Assembly (NCBI GenBank): GCA_034359265.1
Contig: CP136891.1
Span: 8,322,501-8,386,500 of the forward strand
From: Canna indica
Taxonomy: Eukaryota > Streptophyta > Magnoliopsida > Zingiberales > Cannaceae
Length of the DNA: 64,000 bases
Reading direction: 5' to 3'
Shown: positions 21,199-33,938 of the stretch, one piece after another
Layout: every line of letters begins with the position of its first letter
Numbering within the stretch: position 1 is the stretch's first letter
Notes under the pieces: generated by a model
Told to the model about the DNA's origin: nothing
The model's input: the letters and a program-made list of their open reading frames with translations, nothing else
Databases searched by the model: none
Position numbers and translations under genes: made by a program

Positions 21199-22338
21199 CT
21201 TAGTTCCACATGCTTGTCAAAATCCTAGTCTAATTTTGGTAAGGCAGATTATGAACCTAGATAGGATTTAGAACGAGGAGTTGATAAGGTGGCGACGACT
21301 ATCTTGCAAATAGTTTCCCAGCATCAGAGTGATAAACTAATTTAGACTTTAACGAGGAATGGATCTTATTTTGTAGCCTTTGATTATCATGTGACTTTTC
21401 AATTTTCCCACCCACTGCAAGTGAAGGGCCTTCTATTTTAGATAATAAAGAGGTGTGAAAATCAGTTTGGGATGTTTAAAATGCCATCAAAAATTAAGAT
21501 TCTTCTTTGGAAACTAATGTATGATAGATTTTTGTATGCCAAAAGTTGAGAGAACGTTTTTCTCGAGTAGTGGATTGGCTAAAAATCCGCCCGGTGCTAC
21601 ATCATAGGCACACTGGGAGCGTAAATAATTGTAACCATATACATATGAAATGACAGCAATGGAATCCCAATCCTCGGTTTTTATTTATAAAGTTTCTATT
21701 CCTCGGCAATCGAAGCCCAAAGATCTATGAACAAGCTCATGCTTGACTAACCAATCAAATAAACGATCCTGCTGCATCTTCTTGATCTCTCCCACATTTG
21801 TATTTATTTGTATGAGTATTTCAATTTACAATGAAATTTTAAAAGATTGACCTGTTGTCTACGATGTAATATGGATGTGGAGTCAGTTCAACATTATTTC
21901 TTGTTTTGCCCGCAGATTGTACATATTTGGCAAAGATGTCATTAATCAGGATTGGATTCTTCCTTCAAATGCATTTTGAAAATGTGGTTGGAGTTGTACC
22001 ATAAACTAAAAATAGAGCAGAATGGTCATGATAACTTGACTTTAATTGCTTTCATTATTTGACGAATTTGACGGGCTTGGAATGCAAAGATTTTTGATAA
22101 TAAAAATACCTCACATCAAGAAATTTGAGCGAAGTCAACTATTTTTCTAGTAAATTTGGTCGGCTTCAAACCACAATATCATCTCTTGCTTCAAAGTTTC
22201 TTTTTGAGATCGTTTTGTATTTGTTTGTTTGTTTGGGAGACCCCACTTGTTTCTTTTATATTACAATTTCATTTGGATTCTTTGTAAGTTTGAACCTCTT
22301 ATGGAATTAATATATATCTATCTTTGTTTAAAAGAAAA
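21199..22338 (+). mobile_element. 5'-truncated LINE with 17-bp target duplication
   Basis: The segment is bounded by an exact 17-bp direct repeat GTAATATCCCAAAATAC (21182-21198 and 22339-22355). It ends in a LINE-like 3' tail (TTTGTTTAAAAGAAAA). Inside are pieces of the zinc-binding domain after plant LINE reverse transcriptase: [20 protein letters not shown] (near 21480-21545) and CCLRCNMDVESVQHYFLFCP (near 21855-21915). Only the 3' part is present. Stops interrupt it, and about 300 bp of unrelated sequence separates the two pieces, so the copy is dead and may carry a secondary insertion. Confidence 0.8.
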
Positions 22339-22355
22339 GTAATATCCCAAAATAC

Positions 22356-23430
22356 TTTTGCAATATTTTTTTCCTCCCAAATAATGAGCCCATTTGTCAA
22401 ACTCTACTAATTAAATGAATATTAATTGCGAGTATTATATTTTTTTAAAAAATCTAACATGTTAATTCTAGATGTCTTATCCATGCACTTCATATTTTAA
22501 TTTTCTATTTTGTTTAGTATATAAAAATGATTAAATAAGGTTTCATGTTAGAAAATTTTAAGGGTGAGAAAAAGAAAATCCAAAAATTTAGCTAACTGAA
22601 TAATCGGTCCGAAATCAAATATTTTGGTTAATCAATCTGACAATTTTAGTTTCAGTTTTTTATTTTTTAAACTTTCGATTTTTGAGTACCGGTTAATCGT
22701 TAGTCCATGATTAATCGGTTCATATATATAATATTTTATTTTATTTTATACTCCTAATTTTTATATATTTTTTCTCTAAAATTTATATAAAGTAATACAT
22801 TAAAGTATATTTAAATTATATTTAGTTTTCCTAATTTGGTCCAATTATATATTTTTTAAATATGAATAATATTATGATATACAAAACTCTAAAAATATTA
22901 TAATACCTATTTTTACTAGACAAATATTTAAATTTTATGTTGAAAATATTTAATTATTGCGATATTAACTTTCATTTGACATTTTATTTATAAATATTAC
23001 GTGTGGTTTGTATTTTTGTATTTTGAAATACTTTCAACGTGAACTTTGTAATTTGTATAATTTTATTATTTGAATATGTTAAAAAAAATTATTAGTTAAT
23101 TGAGCCTCAAAAATTAAAATTGAAATATCTATTAATCGAAGTTAATGAATTCATTTATAATTTAATAATTTTGAAAAACTGATGTTAAGGATCGGCTAAC
23201 CGGTCTCATCCTTGGAAAATTTGTCCAGAAATCTATAGTTATTAATTTTGAATGCCGTTGTAAATTTTGCATGTAATTATAATGGACCAATATATTAATT
23301 GTTACTACAAATATTATTGTCAAAATTGACAATTTGGCAAATAAATTATTAGCTGAACTATTAAAATAATTTTATTATATTTATTTTACTTTACTTTATA
23401 ATGTGTTTATGCTTTTAACCATTTTCTGTG
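22356..23430. other. AT-rich intergenic DNA with hAT-like text
   Basis: No gene. Around 22560-23200, words such as CCGGTTAATCG, GATTAATCGG and GGTTAATC recur on both strands and resemble the element at 1736-2238, suggesting a degraded relative. Ends could not be fixed. Confidence 0.35.
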
Positions 23431-23436
23431 AAACAG

Positions 23437-23773
23437 TCACCATAGTCTTGTGCCATTTCGATTACATTTCAAAAACCCAATTACAGATCCAGGGACGGTT
23501 TTGGTGTGATGGCCAGATAGGGATGTGGGTGGAATGGGCGAGGAAGTGGAGCCGATGGAGAGAGGGGGTTGGGCGATGAGTTTTACTCGGGATGGGAATG
23601 CGTCTATCGGTAGAGGAGGATTTGCCCAGTTTCGCTTCTTCTCCATGACCCTTCATTGCCGCAAGCAGATTCTCGATCCGTTCCAAAGGTCCATGGCTCG
23701 CTGGAGCAGATGCCGCAGACTCGTCTCTTGAGGGCATAAATGATAAGATATCATTCTTCCTAATTGAGGGCAT
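23437..23773 (-). other. Unassigned GC-rich island with open frames
   Basis: About 300 bp of higher GC content sits in AT-rich surroundings and has two overlapping minus-strand frames (103 and 69 aa). One contains ESAASAPASHGPLERIENLL, which looks protein-like. No domain or homolog is recognised, and no matching second exon was found. It may be a gene fragment or a young exon; I would not annotate a protein without transcript support. Confidence 0.2.
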
Positions 23774-24165
23774 AAATTTGAATCAGAATACCAAGGTAGA
23801 TATCCTCCCTAATTAGCAGTATATAATTTTTATCATCTGCAATCCCGTGAATCCGGCGTTTTGTCACGAGATTGGAAACAAGTATTTTAAAAATATATAC
23901 AGTTGCTTGATCTTGTTTTGTTCGGAATAGAATAATCACATCAAGCTCAATCGCAAGAACTGGAGCTTTTTGGACGGGTTAGATACAGAGATGATAGATG
24001 CTATTTATTGGAAAATATACAAGTTGACTTGTAGGGAAACTAAAAGCAGACGAAACTGATCGCAAAATCTGCTATTCTTGTTGACTGATTGGTAGAAGAA
24101 CATGAAATGACATGCGCACCAACCTAACTAGAATCTAGGTATTGGATTCTTGCAAATTTAACCCA

Positions 24166-24201
<36 letters not shown>

Positions 24202-24324
24202 TCTCATATGCTCTCCTCTCCTTTCCCACATGCCACTGGCCAGGTAATTGTCCCTAGATCTGTCAGTTTCCTCTTCAATCATCCAAAAGAGAACGAAGGA
24301 GATGCGCCTGAATCTTAAACTGAT

Positions 24325-27300
24325 ATGTTCAGGTCTGTGAACATGGAGAGGAAGGAGGTATGGAGGGTGGTTTTCATACTATTCCTCGGACAGCTTTTGT
24401 CTTTATTCCTTGCAGTTGCCAGTTTCACTTCTTCTTTAATAGCAGATCTGGGTAATCTTTGAAAACTTCAAATATATCTTCCTCAATTTCCTATATAAAA
24501 ATCTGCAATGATCCTAAAAATCTATTTGCATTTGAAGGCACTGACACTCCACTTACCCAGTCCTTGTTTACATACCTTTCACTATCTCTTGTATATGGTG
24601 TTTTTTTTTTGTACAAGCGTCAAAAGCTTCTGGTGAGTCTAATTTCTGCTTTAGCTTATTTATCCGAGTTCGAATCATTTAAAATCTGTAAAAAAATTTC
24701 CATCAATTGCAGATTTCTTGGTATTGGTACATTGCCTTGGCCATTGTTGATGTTCAAGGGAACTATCTTGGTATAGCCTTTTTGTTCTCTAGTTTCTAGT
24801 ATCAAATTTGTAACTATTTGGTATCAGTAAATCTATTAACTTGTTTTCAAGTGAACAGTATGTTGGTAATATATTTATAATTTATAGAAATTTATGCTTC
24901 AGGAACAAAATTAGTGAAGAAAAAAGAGTTATGTATCTTCTCCTTTTAAGTGTTTGTTTAAATTCTGCCGCCTTACTAGCTTTTGGGACTTCAATGGAGT
25001 TGAATAATCTTCAACTAAGTTGGATCTCTTGAATCATTGATTATTAATTACTGTGTGATTCCCATTTTTCCTTTGTGGTTATAAACACTAGAAAAGTAAT
25101 TCTTTTTCTTTAGAGCATCTGAAACTGTTGATTGCCTTGCTTGTGATCTGGTCCAGGGCCTTTGACGTGTAGTTTCTGATGTGGAGTTTGAAAAGGTAGA
25201 TGTTGGTAGAATATGAATAGGAGAGGCTGAGTGCCTTTCCTTCCCTATGTTGCTGTTTGTTTCTTAATCTGGATAATTCCAGATTAGTGAGGGAGAGGGA
25301 GAGGAGGAGAGATAGAGAGAGAGAGATGAGACAAGAGTTAGAGAGATGAGATAAGAATTGTAAATCCAGACTTGTCTTATTCCCCTTCATGAATGGAATA
25401 AATACATGTATGCATTTGAAATTGTCAATCCTACTTATTGGTTCCTAATCAACTTAATCAAAAGAGAAAAATATGCTAACAATGAACCTAATCAAAAGAG
25501 AGATATATGTAGAAAAATCCGATAATAATGAACCTAATCAAAAGAGAGAAATATGTCACTTTGAATTGGTAATTGAGACTTGTTCTTCCTTTTCCTTCTC
25601 AGCTCTTATCTTTATCTTCTTTTATATTGTTGGCCCCATCTCTTGGGCTGTGCTGACTCAGCCATCTCTTGAGATGGTTGGGTCCCATTCATAACAGAAA
25701 CCCTCTGTTTTGTTTCAGTTTGCTTAACAAGGCAACAACTAAAAGCTTTTCTTATTGTTACTGTTGGAGGTCAAAAAAACCACCCGGTAACGATTTGATT
25801 TTAATATGTTTGTTTTTGATGCAGCCGTTAAGGCATACCAGTTCTCATCAATTACTAGTGTAACATTACTGGATTGCTGGACCATACCATGGGTCATAAT
25901 TCTCACATGGCTTGCACTTGGGACAAAGTATTCTCCCTGTCAATTCTTAGGTGCTGCAATTTGTGTATTAGGCCTTGGCTTGGTGCTTCTCTCCGATGCA
26001 GGGGTCTCTGGTGGAGGTAATTTATTAACACTCCAAAAAAATAAGTGAATCCATTCATTGGTTCCTTTTACACTATGGATTAACAATGAACAGCAGTTCT
26101 TTTCTAAAAAAAGAAACAATATGGACATAAATAATCTAAATTAACACTATGTTTGGATTGAGGGTTTCGGAAGGTTTCGGAGGGGTTTGGAGGGGGAGGG
26201 TTTTGAAGGGGTTTAAAACACCCTGTTTGGATAACTTTTTTAAGGGGTTTGGAGGGGTTTCAAACCCCTCCTAGAACCCATTTTCAAAACCTCCCAAAAT
26301 GGAGGGTTTTGGAGGGGTTTGAAGAGTTAATGAATTAAAAATAGTTAAATTACAAAAGTATCCTTAGAACAAAAATATATATTATTATAAACGAGGACAT
26401 AGCGGTCTATCAAATCCCTCCAAACCCCTTCAAACCCTTTATGAAGTTTAACCAAACAAGGTATTTAAAACCCTTTCAAAAACCTCCAAACCCCCCCCTC
26501 CAAAATCCTTCAAACTCCTTCAAATCCCTCCCCCTCCAAATCCCTTACTCAAAGTTATCCAAACATAGTGTAAATGAATTGATATAAAATTATTTGGTTT
26601 TGCAGGTGGGAAGAAACCTATTCTTGGTGATATACTTGTTATTGCAGGGACATTTTGTTATGCATTCAGCAATGTTGGAGAGGTCAGCAAGTAAACACTC
26701 TTTAATTGAATCAATACTTTCATTGGCATTTTTACAGATACTGATTAACTGTCTAATCCTAATTAAATAAAAATGTTTAGGAATTTTGCGTTAAGAAGAA
26801 AGATCGAGTTGAAGTACTCACAATGCTTGGGATATTTGGGGTGCTTGTCAGCATCATTGAGATGTATCCTCTTTACTGTCTAATGAAGAAAACAGTTTTA
26901 TTTTTAATTAGGATCAGTATATTGCTACCTTATTGTAATTGATTTGTTCTAATGAAATTCCATAACATACTCAGATCTATATTTGAGAGGAAAGATCTTG
27001 AATCAGTGAAGTGGTCTGCTACAATGGTAATTAAGCATTCTGAAGTCTGAACATCGCAACTTTCTTTGTAGTTATCATCTTTTGGTCATCTTTTATTTGT
27101 GCATTGTGGACTTTATAATGCATTATGCACTACATAATCTGTCACAAACTTCACTCATTTTTTTGTTAATTTCACTGTTACAAGGAATTTAATTATCTGT
27201 GACTTTTTTGTTTTACAGATATCTTTATTTGTTGGCTTTGCTATAGCAACATTTCTGTTCTACACTGTTGCTCCGTTTGTTTTGAAGGTTAAATTCTTGC

Positions 27301-27875
27301 TAGCTCAACTTTTGCACCAAAATTTTAATAGATATTTAATAATAAATAAATTGGCAACCAAATGAGATAGATAACAATATATGCAGTGAGGACTATATTT
27401 AAGCGGAAATATTCTTGGTGTAGATGAGTGGAGCAACTATGTTCAATCTATCTCTTCTCACATCAGACATGTGGGCGGTGCTCATTCGCATCTTCTTTTA
27501 CCATCAACAGGTACTACTTCATGTTTTTCCTTGATTACCCGATCAAATAATTTTGCTTCTATTAAGTTAAATTGTGTATTCATATTAATTTCAGCTGGAT
27601 TGGTTGTACTATCTTGCATTTGGATTGGTGGCTGTTGGGTTGATCGTTTACTCAACCAAGTAAGTTCTGCACTGATTATATTAGTTAATGGGCTGGTATA
27701 TATAATTAATTAACAGGCTTTAGTTTCATCTTATCATATGCTTATTATTTCAATTTTCACTAGTGATAATGGCAGTGCTAGTGGTGATGAGCCTGAGTCT
27801 GTGCAGTATGAACGACTCAGTGAAGAGAGTTCAGTAACAAATAACACAGAGTTGGCTGCTGGAAATCAACCTTGA
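24325..27875 (+). CDS. SLC35F1/F2-like nucleotide-sugar/solute transporter (DUF914 family)
   Basis: Eleven exons: 24325-24451, 24538-24632, 24713-24770, 25825-26016, 26606-26682, 26781-26863, 26975-27026, 27219-27287, 27424-27510, 27595-27659, 27764-27875. They splice in frame to 338 aa. The protein is a ten-helix drug/metabolite-transporter-fold carrier of the SLC35F type. Recognisable pieces are QSLFTYLSLSLVYG (TM2), VKAYQFSSITSVTLLDCW (after TM3), LGAAICVLGLGLVLLSDAG (TM5), ILGDILVIAGTFCYAFSNVG (TM6) and GATMFNLSLLTSDMWAV (TM9). The hydrophilic tail is acidic and Ser-rich. Substrate is unknown; Golgi or endomembrane location is a family inference. Met1 (24325) or Met7 (24343) could be the start. 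Intron 4 holds a MITE and intron 6 looks U12-type. Confidence 0.88.
26145..26570. mobile_element. PIF/Harbinger-like (Tourist-type) MITE in an SLC35F intron
   Basis: The 426-bp element is bounded by TAA on both sides (26142-26144 and 26571-26573), the size of a PIF/Harbinger TWA target duplication. It has a matching 14-base terminal repeat CACTATGTTTGGAT. Both arms consist of diverged GGAGGGGTTTGGAGG / CCTCCAAACCCC units, so the transcript could fold into a long hairpin. There is no coding capacity. It lies within intron 4 without touching a splice site. Confidence 0.75.
26864..26974 (+). other. Candidate U12-type (minor spliceosome) intron
   Basis: This 111-bp intron of the SLC35F gene has donor GTATCCTCTT (consensus RTATCCTTT). 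Near its 3' end is TTCCATAAC (branch consensus TTCCTTRAY), about 10 bases before the acceptor AG. It splits a codon in phase 2, common for U12 introns, and has no pyrimidine tract before the acceptor. Confidence 0.6.
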
Positions 27876-29481
27876 ATGCTGAAGGGGTTATTCTCATTCA
27901 AATCACGCGAAAAGGGATTTATGTGAAGCCTTCTGTGTCTAGATTCTAATGTTTCAAACAATGATCATAAAGCAGAGTTTAAGAAGATAAGGTCAAGCTG
28001 TCTCGAAACTGAAATGTTGTATGAATAACTTTTTTTATTTTAGAAACTCTCTAGTTATGAGTCGCACTTCGAAAATTTAAGTGTTGTCATTATAAATCTT
28101 TTATGGTATGTTTATTTCGTTGGATATAATAGGATTAGATTGGATAATAAATGAGAAAGAGTTGGATATGAATTTTTTACATCCGGTGTACATTAGATAT
28201 AATATTAATTTTATATTTTTCTATTCTGATTTTTTTAATTTATGTACTAAACAAATAATAGATATTAATTTATCCCTTATCCTATTCTCCCTTATCATAT
28301 ATAACGTACTAGCTGTTGATTAAGATGTATAGGGAATGGAATAATTAATAATTTAGTCAGAGAAAGAAATCAAATTTACCATAAAACTATTATGAAGTTA
28401 GGTTCTATAAGAATTCCTTTGAAGTTAAGCTCTATAAAAATTCTTATGAAGCCCTGTATAGATGCCAATATATCATTATTAAAAACTAAACCTATAGTAG
28501 AAGCTAGGTTTAGCAAATAGCAAGTTCATTTCTACTTTTAGTTTTATTAACAGAGTGTTGCTATATCATCTTAAAAATCAGTCTAAAATTTTTTCTAATC
28601 ACTCATAATGGTATGAGTTGTAATTTCATCCACAATCATGAATAATTTAATATATGTGAATATTAGAAGGATTTTTAAACACATGAGTTAAAAGAATATA
28701 ATATTTTTCTTATTAATAATAGGTTCATCGTTAAAAACTTTAAGCCGTAGAAAGGAGAAAAAAAAATGCAGAAATTAAAGTACTAATGCAGGCACATTGA
28801 CTGACCACCCAGTTGCAGTGGTTCTCAAAGTAACAGAGCAATCGCATTAGATTTTGCAATGGAAGATCCGATTTGGTAAATGGACAGCTCAGACTGCTGA
28901 TTTGAATGAGCCACCATCGCCGCCACCATTGCATTCACCACTACGTGTCCACGTCTCTAGGAAATTATGTTCATCGATCAAATAAATTGTTGATAAATGG
29001 ATTAATTAATTAGCTTAATTATAATTAAAGAGATGACAGATGATCTTTTATTATTTTCGCACATTACGATCGACCTGAAGACCACTGCGATTCAGGTTCG
29101 GAAATGACTCTCGCGGAAGATGCAATTATAGGCAGCGCTGAAGCCCGAACATTTCTATTTTCTACACCTAACTGCGTGTGTCGAAATTACGATCCTATCC
29201 AATGGCTGCGTATGTCCCACTCTCATTCGAACCATTCACATTTAAAGCAGCTGATCAAGTCTCAAGATCCATCTGCGAATAGTGTGGATTGTGCACATCG
29301 GAGGTTCCAAGTTTCCAACTACAAGCACATTTGCAGCGGATCCTCACCCTGCTACTCTACACACCCTTTTTGCTGATGGCCTGGTACCTCCATATTTAAA
29401 CTACACTCTCAGTCTCCTACTCTTCTCGCTCTTGTGCCGGCGGTGATTTGTTCAATAAGCGAGACTTAAAAGAAGACGAGA
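27876..29481. other. Intergenic, no gene seen
   Basis: This contains the SLC35F 3' UTR, AT-rich DNA and the promoter of the FAD oxidoreductase. Two imperfect copies of a TTCTATAA/GAATTC-type phrase occur at about 28390-28460. The 90-aa ORF at 29104-29376 has no recognisable content. Confidence 0.45.
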
Positions 29482-32400
29482 ATGGAAGCCATCAGTCTCC
29501 CTTCTACCAACCCTTCCTTCTCGGTGCGAATCCTCTCCTCCTCTTCATTCTCCTTCCGTCAACGATTCGCCGTCTCCTCCTCTCCCTTCAATCCCTGGCG
29601 ATCTCGCCCACGCCTCCGGGCCAGGCCGGCCCGATCCGCCGTCGCAGTTCAAAAATCAGAGCATGACGTTGTCGTCGTCGGCGCCGGGATCGTTGGGCTG
29701 GCTGTCGCCCGCCAGCTCCTGCTCTCCTCCGATCTCTCAGTCGCCGTGGTCGATGCGGCCGTGCCCTGTTCGGGTGCCACCGGAGCCGGTCAGCTTCTTT
29801 TATCTTTTAGTTCAAAATGCTTATTTGGATGGGAAAGGTGTTCAATTTGTTTGGTGGTGGTGTTGTCAGGACAAGGCTACATCTGGACGGTGCACAAGAC
29901 GCCGGGTAGTGAAACTTGGGATCTGACGTTGAGAAGCAAGCAATTGTGGGAGGAGCTAGCAGAGAGCATAAAAAATCAGGGCAGGGACCCTGCGGAAGCG
30001 TTGGGTTGGAAGAAGACAGGTATCTCGCCTATAAACGTTGTATCTTCGTTGTTTTCTGCAATACAATTTTTGGAATGGAAAAGGCTTAGATACATCTTCG
30101 TACTAATTACATTTAGTCTTCTTCTTGCTTTACCTTAGTGTAAAAATGAACACTGAAAGCTTACACAGTCAATCCCATCAATGATTAAAAATGAACAAGT
30201 CCGAGCACTGTTCTTAAGTAGAAGCTGAACTTGATTGTTTCTCGTCAAAGTTAGGTGATTAGGATATGCTGCCTGGTCGGACATGTTACTGAAAAATAGT
30301 TATAGTTATATGTGATTACATTTGATTCATTAACATGCGTCATAGCATACTACACACTTCTGAGCTCTTTGACACTAGTAAATTGGTGATGTATCATTAA
30401 GTAAAAGATTTAGACTATAGATCACCAATGATTTTGGAGGCATTCTAAATATGTCATTCAGAGGACGCAGCGGCCTTGGTACACTTGGAAAACCATGATT
30501 TGAATTATGAAAGCAACTTCTTTGTTATACAAGAGTAAGACTGCAGATATTGAACCCTACTTTCACCACCACACATTGATAAGTGTGGTTGTCCTTTCTA
30601 AATATATCAACATGCCTCAATTATGTAGGTTCCAACAACCAAATTTCTAATGTGCTAGATGAATTCTTCCATTGAGGTGCTTGCAAGGACCCCTTCAATT
30701 ATATCAGTACATTGATGAAATGTGCTCTAAATTTATTGTTCTCTTTCTTACTACTGTTTTCATTTAAAGATTTCTATCAGGGTTACAAATAATATCATTG
30801 TTGACTTATCTTGATCAATTTGATAATATTTTGAAAAAATATATCATCTAGAGACGTTTTAAAGTGCACCCAGATTATTCAAGAAAATGGAAAATTTTCA
30901 ATAGAAAAGTTGTTTGTTTTTTTAATTCATGTAACATTACAAATTAGTCACCTTTTCTCAATGGAATATTGAACTCCAGTAAGATGTGACTGAAAAGTGA
31001 CAGCATGTCAGAAAAACATCTTGAAGGACAAGGACTTCTCGAAATTGCTTTCTAGTAGCCAAATTAGGAATGATCTGCTTATTTTCATGATCTTCTTATT
31101 TGCTTCATTCTAAATTCTGGCATAATATTTCTTTTTAGGTCTTATTGACTACAGTTATCCACACAATTGACTAATTGAGCATTAGATAACAAAAGCTAAA
31201 TTCCATTCTTTGAACTTAGATTTTTGCCAGGCATAACACCAATTATATTGTTTGATAAGTTTTTTTTTTCACCTTGTCTTCACAATGAGCTGATTATGAA
31301 CAGCTTCAATTAGATACATGTAAGACATTGTATGTATTTCAATCATTAGGAAGCCTGTTGGTCGGTAGAACATTGGAGGAGTCATTAGCTTTGGAGGAAA
31401 GGGTCAGGCTGCTGAATCAGGCAGGGCTAAGAGCAGAATACTTGTCTGCATCTTCTTTGAAGTTGGAGGAACCAGCACTGGAAATTGGAAAGGAAGGTGG
31501 AGCTGCTTTTGTACCAGATGACTGCCAAATAGATGCCTCCCAGACTGTTTCATTTATAGAAGAGGTCACTTTTTTTAGCTCTTTTCAGTTAGTTATGAAA
31601 GATGCTGTTAACTTTGCTATCTGTGTGCTCTATAAAATTATTAAATATATCATGTATCCTTAGCTGTTCAAGTCTTGCTTATGTCCTAGGGTAATAAGCA
31701 GTTTACTTGTCAAGGCAGATATGTTGAGTTCTATAATGACCCTGCCCTTTCCCTGCTAAGGTGGATATCTTTTTGTATGAACTTGAGATAGAATTATCAA
31801 TAATCTCTACAATTTAATTCCTTGGAATATTAGCTGATATGCTTTTCTTAACCCTAAAACAATACAGATCCGAGCATGGACAAACAGTTGAAGGTGTTCA
31901 AACATCCAAGAACAACTTGTATGCTAAAAGGGCTGTTGTGATTGCTGCAGGTGCTTGGTCTGGGCCACTGATGAAAAGCCTTTTAATACAACCAAATATT
32001 TTGCCAGATGTGCCTGTCAAGCCCAGAAAGGTTATATTGGAATTGCAATGCCTTTCCTTGCAGTTGCTTCATGTTTGCATTGCATATGTTTATTTTTCAA
32101 TTAATTGTTCATGGGAGCAGTGGTGGATTAGGACATAATGCTAGATCAGACTTTAGGAAGAAGCAGACAACATTAAGGGAAAGTAAATTAGCCTTTTTTA
32201 ATTCTATGCATGACCTATATATATTGTTCTCCTTTAAATACTAGTTGAGCATAATTTTTTTTTGTTTTTGATGTCTACTAATTAGCTCCTAGCACTGAAT
32301 TTTTGAGTATGTAGTAGTTAATGATGTGTACGTTTCCTCTTGCATAACCAGGGCTATCTTCTTGTATTGGAGAATTTCAAGAAGATTCAACTGAACCATG

Positions 32401-33938
32401 GTGTGATGGAGGCAGGATATACTGATCATCAAACTGCCACTTTATCCAACGGTTCTTTCACTTCAGAAGCAGATGAAAATGATCAGAACATATCATCCAT
32501 ATCAATGACAGCCACTTTAGATGTCAGGGGGAATCTTCTAGTTGGTACTTGCTACAACTTTGACTTGTTTTATACCTTGAAGCAGAAATAAGCCGATTTG
32601 AAGTAATACCATAATGTTTGGGCTTGAAGGTCCATAAGTCACTTTATATTTGCAATTTTCATATTCTTAATCTTCCTCAGTTTAATTAGTTGCCTTTATA
32701 CGATGAAGATGTTAAGCAATTGATCCAATCGTTCCAAATAAGTTGTTAAAGAGATTGCCTGTTATTATATGTTTTTTAATTATTCCTTGATTACTCTTCA
32801 ATTCCTCGGACTTTTCAGGTAGCAGTCGTCAATTCATTGGATTTAACAAAGAAATGGATGAGTCAATTGTCCAACGTATATGGGACCGGGCAGGGGAATA
32901 CTTTCCTGCGTTGAAATCTCACAATATTAAAGAAGACAAGAACATAAGAATTGGACACCGCCCTTACAGTAAGCTCACTGTTCTTTGCATAACATATTTT
33001 GACACAAATGTCTCAGTACACTCTAGACCAGTGAACTGTGTGCAGCTTAAAAGTGATGATTAAAATGGTTTGTTTTTTTAGTGCCTGATGGGAAGCCTGT
33101 CATTGGACCCGTTCCTGCTTTACAAAATCTTTTTCTTGCAACTGGGCATGAAGGAAGTGGTCTTTCCATGGTAATCTTCAGATTGCATTTGTTTCTATAT
33201 TAATAATCTAGCTTTCAGCCATACTTTGCCCTTTCTTCCGAAGATGCATATATTATTTTTTCCATGTAATCCCGCCAATTTCAATTTTATTGTTTGAAGT
33301 TCCCAGTTGAGTTTTGGGATCAGATGTATATAGTAGTCATCACCAAATGATCAACTCATTTCCTATAACTAAAGATGGTCATCACTAAAGGGGCATTTGG
33401 TTGATTGTATTTATAATAAATAAGTGTCACTCTCATGCAAATGCTACTTGCAGTTAAACCATTTGTATTATTTGCACTCAAGTGTGGCATCTACTACTAT
33501 TTCAAGTTGCAAATCCAACATTATCAATAAGCTATTTGGGAAAGTATTGCAACAGAAATTTGTTTGTCCCAGGAGCCTTTCTTCTTATTTAGTTGCATCA
33601 GGAAAATGTCTGCAATGTCATGCCTTGAAGAATCATGAGCATTTACTAGATGTCCATAAAAGTTACCGAAGCATCTCATTTCATTATATGCATTATTTTC
33701 TTCCGCGACTTCTGAGGGGTTCTGATACTAAGCATTACTACTGTCTAAGGGTAGTCCTACATTATGAAATCACATTCTATGAAATTTTTGCATTTCCTTT
33801 TTACTCGAATATTGTGATTAATCATATTTCCTCTCTTTTCAGGCGTTGGGCACTGCAGAAATGGTTGCTGATATGATACTTGGAAACTCTGAAACAATAG
33901 ATCGCACGCCATACAGCGTACAAGGCAGATTCAGCTGA
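29482..33938 (+). CDS. FAD-dependent oxidoreductase, DAO/glycine oxidase-like, plastid-type
   Basis: Nine exons (29482-29788, 29870-30019, 31350-31564, 31690-31760, 31868-32030, 32352-32544, 32819-32968, 33082-33170, 33843-33938) splice in frame to 477 aa. A Ser/Arg-rich leader (1 to about 55) suggests a plastid transit peptide. The Rossmann dinucleotide motif VVVVGAGIVGLAVARQLL (63-80) binds FAD. The C-terminal part has RPYMPDGKPVIGPV and LATGHEGSGLSMALGTAEMV, the closing FAD contacts of the D-amino-acid/glycine oxidase (DAO) family. Arabidopsis At5g48440 is, as I recall, the same family. The true substrate is unknown. Intron 2 (1.3 kb) is the longest. The neighbouring SLC35F gene is on the same strand but 1.6 kb away, with no sign of co-regulation. 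Confidence 0.88.

Noticed and set aside
29104..29376. 90-aa ORF upstream of the FAD oxidoreductase
   Set aside because: No domain, no promoter signal; ends before the real start without a splice link.
33424..33876. 150-aa ORF within the FAD oxidoreductase gene
   Set aside because: It sits in intron 8 and runs across the acceptor at 33843; the spliced exon gives the family C-terminus in another frame.
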